64,000 bases of DNA, from positions 248,001 to 312,000 of the forward strand of contig NZ_BOMG01000064.1 of assembly GCF_016862075.1 (NCBI RefSeq), in the 5' to 3' direction. This document shows, piece after piece, positions 58,879 to 64,000 of this stretch. A model generated the notes under the pieces. It worked only from the letters and a program-made list of their open reading frames with translations, had not been told where the DNA came from and made no database searches. Numbering within the stretch: the first letter of the stretch is position 1; the number at the start of each line of letters is the position of its first letter. Made by a program: the position numbers and the translations under genes. Source of the stretch: Actinoplanes couchii (GTDB lineage Bacteria > Actinomycetota > Actinomycetes > Mycobacteriales > Micromonosporaceae).

Positions 58879-61800
58879 CGGCCGTCCTCTTTCGGGTCGG
58901 CACCACGACCGGCCGCGGCGCCTGGTGCTCGCAGACCGCGAAGCAGCGGCCGCACCGACAGCCACCCGGTCACGCCGAGCACCACCAGGGCGACCAGTGC
59001 GGACAGCGCGAGCACAACACCGTTCTGCGGGGCGGGCGGCGGCAGCACCGCCCAGCCGTCGGTGAACGGTGGCACCACGATCCGGGTGAGCGGCCCGACC
59101 AGCGCGGCGGCGAACACCCCGACCGACAGACCGGCCAGTACGAGGGCGGCCGTCCCGGCGTAACCGGTGGTGACCGCGGCCGGGGCGGGTAGCCCCTGCG
59201 AGCGCAGCGCCGCGAGTTGGCCACGCAGCACGGGCCGGTCGACGGCGGCGGCGACGGCTGTCGTGGCCGCGGCCAGCAGCAGCGCCGCCACCCCGGCCAG
59301 CAACCCGAACCGTGCGACGGCCGCCGGTCCCTGGCCACCGAGGACAGCGGATCGTTGCGCGGTGCTGTCGGCGGTGATCACGGTGAGCCCGGCGGCGGTC
59401 AGGTTGGCCGTCAGACCCGGGCGGGCGCCGGCGGCGAGCCAGACCTGGAACTCTCCGGGCGGCTCGCTCTCCCCCGCGACACGGCGGGTGGCGTCCAGGT
59501 CGACGAGGATTCCGCTGGTGCCCAGCCCGGGCAGGGCCCGCGCAGTGCCGGCGACCCGTGCCGGGACCTGGCCGAACGAGGTCAGCAACGGGTCGGTGAG
59601 CCGCCACTCGGCCGGAGCCTCGCCGGCCAGCACCACCGGCAGCGGCATCGCGGTGTCGGACGCCCAGACCTCGGTGCTGCTCACCCGTACCGCCAGCTCG
59701 TTGCGGTCGGCGGACAGCCGCAGTCCGTCGCCGGTGGTGGCGATGTCGATGGCGACGCCGCCGACGGCGGGCCGCCACCGGCCGATGTCGCCGAACCCGG
59801 CGGGGTCCAGGACCTCGGCCGCCGGGCCGTACTGCCGCAGGCTCTGCAGCGTCACCACGGTGTCCGGCGGGAGTGGGCTCCGGCCCGGCGCGGTCAGCCC
59901 CCAGCGGACCAGGCGACAGCCGGGCGCGACGGCGCATCCGGGCACCGGAGCCGAGACCGTGCCCGGAACACCGAATGCGACAGCCACCGGCCGGCCGGTG
60001 CCCTCGTGCTGCAGCAGCAGTTCGACGGTGACCGGGGCGGTGCCCTCGGAACGCGTCCGCAGGGTCAACCGGTCGCCGGTGACCAGCGGCAGCGGCTTCG
60101 CACCGCCGGCCGCCGTCGCGTCCGGGAGCAGACCGGCCGGCCCGAACTCGGGGCGCCACTGCGCGACCGCGGCGAGCCGGGTGGTGTCCACGGCCAGCAC
60201 CGGCGGGATCGTCGTGGTGTCGGCGACCACCGCCATCGCCTCCCGGCCGCCCGGATCGGCCCGGCGGACCGCCGCGAGCAGCGCGGTACGGTTCGGCGCC
60301 TCCACTCTGAGCACCCGGTCGGCGCCCAGTTCCGCGGCGCTGCGCTCGGCCCGGACGGTACGGTCGGCGGCCAGCCCGCCGGCCGCCGTGGCGAACACCG
60401 CGACCGCGACCACGATCAGGGCGAACACCCGGTCGGCGCCGCGTTGCCGGGAGACCTGGACGGCGGTGAGGCCGAGCCGGAGCCACCCGCCGCGTAACGC
60501 CGCACCACCGGCCCGGTCGGCGACGCGTACCAGCAGCCGCGCGGCCAGCAGTGCGATGGCCAGTGCGGCGAGCGCGGGCGCGGCGACCTTGAGGCCGTCC
60601 TCCGGCCCGCCGGACCGGGACTGGTAGACCGCGGCGGCGGCGACGGCGGCGAGCACCTGGTCGACCAGGGTGGCCCGCCAGTCGGCGCGGCCCGTCGCCG
60701 AGCGTCGCAGCAGGACCGCGACCGGCTGCCGCAGCACCAGCGCCTCCCCGATGACCAGCACGAGCAGACCGCCGAGCAGGACGGCGGCGAGCGCGGCGGC
60801 GACGAGCACCAGCGCGGCGCCCCGGTCGCTCGGGTGTACCGCCCCGGCGAGGCCACCGGCGAGCAGCAGCCCGGCGGGCGCACCGGCCAGCACCCCGGCC
60901 AGCAGCGGCACCAGGTGTTGTCCCGAGGCGAGCCGCAGGATGTCGCCGCGGCTCAGGCCGCGCAGTTTGAGCAGCGCCACGTCGGTTCGCCGGTCCCGGC
61001 CGGTGCAGCGCCCGGCGATCCCGATCGCGAACCAGGTGAGGATCAGCGTCTGCAAGCCCGCGGTCAGGACGCCGCGGCGGACCGTGTCCCGGTCGGCGGC
61101 GATGCGCTCCAGCACCGTGTCGATGCCGGTGATCATCCGCAGCCGGTTCGGTTTCAGCCGGGCCTCGGCGTCGTCCAGTGCGGCGCCGAGGCGCTGGGCG
61201 CCGTCGCCGCGGATCAGGTCCGGCGGGATCTGGACGTCGTAGGTGAGTGTGGGCTGCTGGAACAGGCCGGAACCGAACGTCTCGACCGGTGTGAAGACCG
61301 GGTCCAGGCCCGGGACCTCGGCCCGGAACAGCGGATTGCTCCAGTACGGGTCGGCGGGATCGCGCATCGAGTAGGTGGCGACGACGGTGAACCGGAACGG
61401 GAAGCCCGTCCGGTCCAGCAGGGTCAGGGTGTCACCGGTCTGCAGGCCCAGGTTCTGGGCGGTGGCGTTGCTGACCGCGATCTGCAGGGGTGCGGACGGA
61501 CAGGGCCCGTCGAGGCGTACGTGCCGGCAGAGGTCGTCGCGGTAGGCGACCGCCATGTTCGCGTCGCCGCCGGCCCGGGTGACGCTCAGCCGCTGCTGGA
61601 TCCCGCGCACCGGCTGGTCCAGGGAGCGGGACAACTCCCCGGCGGCGAGATCGGCGAACCGGCGGAGCACGGCGGCCGCGTCGGTGCGGACGTCGGTCTC
61701 GGTCTGGATCGAGACGTTGCGCTGGGCCGCCGACGCGGCGCTCAGTTGTGCTTCGGCGGCGCGGGTGACGGCGGCGTAGGCATACCAGGGACCGGCGGCG

Positions 61801-61889
61801 GCGACGGCGGCGGCCAGCGCGGTCAACACGAAGATCGCCAGTACCTGCGCGGTCCGAGCCCGCACCGCGTCGACAACAAGCGTGAACAA
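58875..61889 (-). CDS. Large FtsX-type ABC permease, partner
   Basis: About 1004 aa from a TTG at 61889 (LFTLVVDAVRARTAQVLAIF) close behind GGGAGGGTGGGG; ATG at 61949 would add 20 odd residues. It has the same layout as the following gene: N-terminal helix, outer domain, helix bundle with ALLKLRGLSRGDILRLASGQ (FtsX loop), second outer domain and C-terminal helices (LAALRSQGLPAPAAVTTGYA). The two proteins probably form a heterodimer and were produced by an old duplication. Confidence 0.82.
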   Translation of the reverse strand: MFTLVVDAVRARTAQVLAIFVLTALAAAVAAAGPWYAYAAVTRAAEAQLSAASAAQRNVSIQTETDVRTDAAAVLRRFADLAAGELSRSLDQPVRGIQQRLSVTRAGGDANMAVAYRDDLCRHVRLDGPCPSAPLQIAVSNATAQNLGLQTGDTLTLLDRTGFPFRFTVVATYSMRDPADPYWSNPLFRAEVPGLDPVFTPVETFGSGLFQQPTLTYDVQIPPDLIRGDGAQRLGAALDDAEARLKPNRLRMITGIDTVLERIAADRDTVRRGVLTAGLQTLILTWFAIGIAGRCTGRDRRTDVALLKLRGLSRGDILRLASGQHLVPLLAGVLAGAPAGLLLAGGLAGAVHPSDRGAALVLVAAALAAVLLGGLLVLVIGEALVLRQPVAVLLRRSATGRADWRATLVDQVLAAVAAAAVYQSRSGGPEDGLKVAAPALAALAIALLAARLLVRVADRAGGAALRGGWLRLGLTAVQVSRQRGADRVFALIVVAVAVFATAAGGLAADRTVRAERSAAELGADRVLRVEAPNRTALLAAVRRADPGGREAMAVVADTTTIPPVLAVDTTRLAAVAQWRPEFGPAGLLPDATAAGGAKPLPLVTGDRLTLRTRSEGTAPVTVELLLQHEGTGRPVAVAFGVPGTVSAPVPGCAVAPGCRLVRWGLTAPGRSPLPPDTVVTLQSLRQYGPAAEVLDPAGFGDIGRWRPAVGGVAIDIATTGDGLRLSADRNELAVRVSSTEVWASDTAMPLPVVLAGEAPAEWRLTDPLLTSFGQVPARVAGTARALPGLGTSGILVDLDATRRVAGESEPPGEFQVWLAAGARPGLTANLTAAGLTVITADSTAQRSAVLGGQGPAAVARFGLLAGVAALLLAAATTAVAAAVDRPVLRGQLAALRSQGLPAPAAVTTGYAGTAALVLAGLSVGVFAAALVGPLTRIVVPPFTDGWAVLPPPAPQNGVVLALSALVALVVLGVTGWLSVRPLLRGLRAPGAAAGRGADPKEDGR

Positions 61890-62037
61890 CCCCCACCCTC
61901 CCCCGATCAACGGCGACGCTACGCGACGGGCACAGCGTGTGGGGGGCACTGTGCGATCGCAGCGTGACAGCGATGATCCCGGGCTGACCGTCCAGGCGCA
62001 CCGCGGGACCGCTACACCTTCCGTGCCTCCATCACGG

Positions 62038-62074
62038 ACTGACCCCGCCCACGGTGTACGCGGACAGGGTCAGT
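62038..62074. terminator. Hairpin after the DUF1330 gene
   Basis: ACTGACCC (62038-62045) and GGGTCAGT (62067-62074) pair around a 21-base loop that may fold further. The site lies 23 bases past the DUF1330 stop and upstream of the permease start, so it may separate the two transcripts. Confidence 0.5.
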
Positions 62075-62096
62075 CGCTGATCTGTGAAGATGCGGC

Positions 62097-62396
62097 CTAC
62101 CTGACCGCCGCCCTGGTCTCGCCAACCACCATCGCCGTCTCGGAGCAGCGCTCACGCAGTTCCTTGAGGCGCTGGTACTCCGGGGACTCGTACCAGTGGT
62201 TCACCGCCTCCTTGTCCGGAAACTCCTGGACGACCAGGCTGGACGGTTGCCAGGAGCCTTCCAGGACGACCGGCTTCAGGTCGACCACGAGGTTGCGGCC
62301 GCCGTAGCGGGTGAGCAGGTCGGCGGCTTCCCGCGCGTACCGGCCGAACTCCTGGGGGTTCGTGACTTTCAGATCGATGACGACGTACGCGGTCAC
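62097..62396 (-). CDS. DUF1330 protein
   Basis: 99 aa. Single ferredoxin-like domain of DUF1330 (TAYVVIDLKVTNPQEFGRYA, LVVQEFPDKEAVNHWYESPE, YQRLKELRERCSETAMVVGE). Function of the family is not settled; it is related to ABM-type folds. The gene is divergent from the AraC gene at 62533, which may control it. Confidence 0.9.
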   Translation of the reverse strand: MTAYVVIDLKVTNPQEFGRYAREAADLLTRYGGRNLVVDLKPVVLEGSWQPSSLVVQEFPDKEAVNHWYESPEYQRLKELRERCSETAMVVGETRAAVR

Positions 62397-62532
62397 TGCT
62401 GTCTCCCTGGATCTGCTACTTGATCAACTCCTGGACATCGAGGCTAGGTAAGCGGCCGGGGATCAACCATGCGCGTGACTCCCGGTTTCATGCGCGACCG
62501 GGTCACGCCGTCGGCGTTGTTAGCCTTGCGCG

Positions 62533-63450
62533 GTGGACGTGCTGAGCCAGGTGGTCATGTCGTTGCGGGAGGGCGATGCTTTTCTTCGCCGCACCCGGCG
62601 CCGCGGGCATTGGGCCAACCGTTTCGGGCCGTACACCGGGGCCGGATTCCATGTGCTCCTGGAGGGCGCCTGCTGGTTCTCCCTCGGGGCCGGGCACAGC
62701 ATCCGCCTGAGCGCCGGTGACGTGGTCTTCCTGCCCCGGGGAACGGTTCACGCCATGGGCGCCGGGCGGCAACCGCCCCTCGCGACGCTTCCGCACGAAT
62801 ACACCGACGGGCCCGACCTCGGCGACGGTACGCCCGACGGATCGGAAGCCGTGCTGCTGTGCGGCGCGTACGAGCTACGCCGGCGCAGCGGCCAGGCCCT
62901 GCTCGACGCGATGCCGGACTACGTGCACTTCCCCGGCGCGGGCCGGGCGATGACCCACACGACGAGCCTGATCGCCTGGGAACAACCCGGCGGGCGCATC
63001 GGTGATCAAGCGGTCCGATCGGCGGTGCTGGACCTGTTCCTCGTCGACATCCTGCGCCGGTGGATCGACGGGCACTCCCCCGGGCTCTCCTCGGCCGGCG
63101 CAGCCGATTCCGGCATCGTCACCGTGCTCCGGCACATCCACGAGGCCCCGAACCGGCAGTGGACCGTCGATCAGATGGCCGCGCTGGCGAACCTGTCCCG
63201 CAGCACCTTCGCGCGCCGGTTCGCCGCCACCGTCGGCATGCCCCCGCTGCGGTACCTGGGGTGGTGGCGCCTGCACATCGCCGCGCGGCGGTTGCGGCAG
63301 ACCGATGTCCCGCTCGCGGTCATCGCCGGCGAGGTCGGGTACGGCTCGGAGTTCGCCCTGGCCCACGCGTTCAAACGGGAGTTCGGCGTGGCCACCGGCA
63401 CGTTCCGGCGGACGCCGAGCCTCGCCGATCGCGAGCACTACCAGAGCTGA
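62533..63450 (+). CDS. AraC-family regulator with N-terminal cupin
   Basis: 305 aa from a GTG. Cupin sensor in the first 110 residues (LSAGDVVFLPRGTVHAMGAG) and two AraC helix-turn-helix motifs at the end (WTVDQMAALANLSRSTFARR, LAVIAGEVGYGSEFALAHAF). It resembles the regulator at 11775 in layout and in many residues (FVPQG/FLPRG, ATFARRF/STFARRF). The divergent DUF1330 gene is its likely target. Effector unknown. Confidence 0.88.
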   Translation: MDVLSQVVMSLREGDAFLRRTRRRGHWANRFGPYTGAGFHVLLEGACWFSLGAGHSIRLSAGDVVFLPRGTVHAMGAGRQPPLATLPHEYTDGPDLGDGTPDGSEAVLLCGAYELRRRSGQALLDAMPDYVHFPGAGRAMTHTTSLIAWEQPGGRIGDQAVRSAVLDLFLVDILRRWIDGHSPGLSSAGAADSGIVTVLRHIHEAPNRQWTVDQMAALANLSRSTFARRFAATVGMPPLRYLGWWRLHIAARRLRQTDVPLAVIAGEVGYGSEFALAHAFKREFGVATGTFRRTPSLADREHYQS

Positions 63451-63452
63451 CC

Positions 63453-63602
63453 CGCGACGGCCAGCCGGCCCGGTCCCTGGCCGAGCACCGGGACGTCCTC
63501 GTCGCGATCACCACCGGCGACCCGGACCTGGCGGGTCGCCGGATGCTCGACCACCTGGCCGGCACCACCGACGACCTGGTACAGATCAGCCCTGGCCGGT
63601 GA
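63453..63602 (+). pseudogene. Tail of a GntR/FadR-type regulator gene
   Basis: A frame ending at 63602 reads RSLAEHRDVLVAITTGDPDL AGRRMLDHLAGTTDD. This is the end of an FCD effector domain (typically 'EH..il.AI..GD...A...m..Hl'). No HTH or other part of the gene is present, and the preceding DNA belongs to the AraC gene. It is a leftover of a lost gene. Confidence 0.55.
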
Positions 63603-64000
63603 CGTGTCTCGCGATCTCGTCGGCGACCGCGGCCATGCCCTCGGCGTTCGGGTGGAACGAGCCGGCGGCGCCCGTCGGGTCCGCCGAGAACGGGAGGATC
63701 CACGGCTCGGCGGATCCCAGTGCGTGGTCGCGGCTGATCCGCGAGACCGCGACGAGTTCGGCGCCGGACCGTTGTGCGGCAAGCTCGTACGCTGTTTCGA
63801 GTGCGGCCCGGATCAGCCGGAACTCCTCGAACTCGGCCGCGGAGAACGGGATGCCGGGCCGGGGTGTCACGTCGTCGGCGAGGATCGTCAGGTAGTCGAC
63901 GAGCAGCACCCGTGACCGGGGCGCACGGGCCCGGACCCGGCTGACGATCCGTGTCAGCCCGTCCGCGGTCCGTTCGATGTCCTCGTCGCCGGGCCGCGGA
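63586..64000 (-). CDS. SGNH/GDSL hydrolase, C-terminal part (runs off the window)
   Basis: The frame is open from the window end to a stop at 63586: about 137 residues. It contains RVLLVDYLTILADDVTPRPG and ends with GSFHPNAEGMAAVADEIARH, in which SFHPN carries the catalytic histidine of the SGNH/GDSL esterase family. The serine and oxyanion blocks would lie beyond 64000. It probably cleaves ester or acyl bonds; secretion cannot be judged without the N-terminus. Confidence 0.8.
   Translation of the reverse strand, partial: PRPGDEDIERTADGLTRIVSRVRARAPRSRVLLVDYLTILADDVTPRPGIPFSAAEFEEFRLIRAALETAYELAAQRSGAELVAVSRISRDHALGSAEPWILPFSADPTGAAGSFHPNAEGMAAVADEIARHVTGQG

Noticed and set aside
58879..60486. 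Extension of the first permease frame to 60486
   Set aside because: This part is Arg/Gly-rich and lies over the partner permease in another frame. The ATG at 58878 with ATGA coupling is the better start.
1..64000. CRISPR array, tRNA or rRNA
   Set aside because: No regularly spaced repeat and no tRNA- or rRNA-like stretch was recognised by reading; a dedicated scan would be needed to exclude a tRNA fully.

Overview
The window is high-GC actinobacterial chromosomal DNA. Many features are typical of filamentous Micromonosporaceae-like actinomycetes (Actinoplanes or relatives is my inference, not a proven assignment): GTG/TTG starts, a DUF397 protein, a SARP regulator, CHAT/TPR and NACHT proteins, and many secreted lectin-like or carbohydrate-active proteins. 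I see no rRNA, tRNA or CRISPR array.

Layout. 1-1815: a degenerate recombinase-like scrap, a strong hairpin, and an ECF sigma factor coupled to a CU044_5270-type membrane protein. 1925-7594: one compact minus-strand operon with a BMP-type (nucleoside-like) ABC importer (lipoprotein, double ATPase, two permeases) ending in a cytochrome P450. 7661-10383: decayed sequence, including a transposase-like fragment, a hypothetical protein, and a frameshifted TPR protein joined to a histidine-kinase ATPase end. 10620-18771: a secreted hydrolase-like protein, an AraC regulator divergent from an alpha/beta hydrolase, a FUSC membrane protein, and an operon for a GH25-like (DUF1906) protein with small secreted proteins. 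19027-21935: two lectin-like secreted proteins flank a membrane-anchored SARP regulator whose outer domain is a GH16-like fold lacking the catalytic motif. 21952-23351: alpha/beta hydrolase and divergent TetR gene with a palindromic operator.

23379-37433 looks like a conflict/defence-type island: a 1855-aa membrane-anchored NACHT NTPase, then a sigma factor with a small partner gene, a TPR-CHAT protease, a cytoplasmic S8 protease, a patatin lipase and a cytoplasmic metzincin-like protease. 37550-40745: a secreted protein, an aminotransferase, and a dead IS3-type element split by a complete IS5-type element. 40746-47677: a lipoprotein, a LacI-controlled laminarinase (GH16) and DUF1996 pair with clear operator-like sites, the LacI gene, and an Lrp regulator divergent from an MFS exporter.

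47730-52994 is a second NTPase operon of four genes joined by ATGA overlaps: small membrane protein, AAA ATPase, large NACHT-like ATPase with a C-terminal winged-helix domain, and another membrane protein. 53299-64000: a DksA/TraR zinc protein, a second, broken copy of the aminotransferase with an intact LysR gene, an ABM monooxygenase, DUF397, two giant FtsX-type permeases without an ATPase, DUF1330, an AraC regulator, a GntR remnant and the end of an SGNH hydrolase.

The most interesting items are the SARP-GH16-like transmembrane sensor, the two NACHT-type loci with the associated proteases, and the duplicated aminotransferase/LysR pair in which each copy has lost a different gene.
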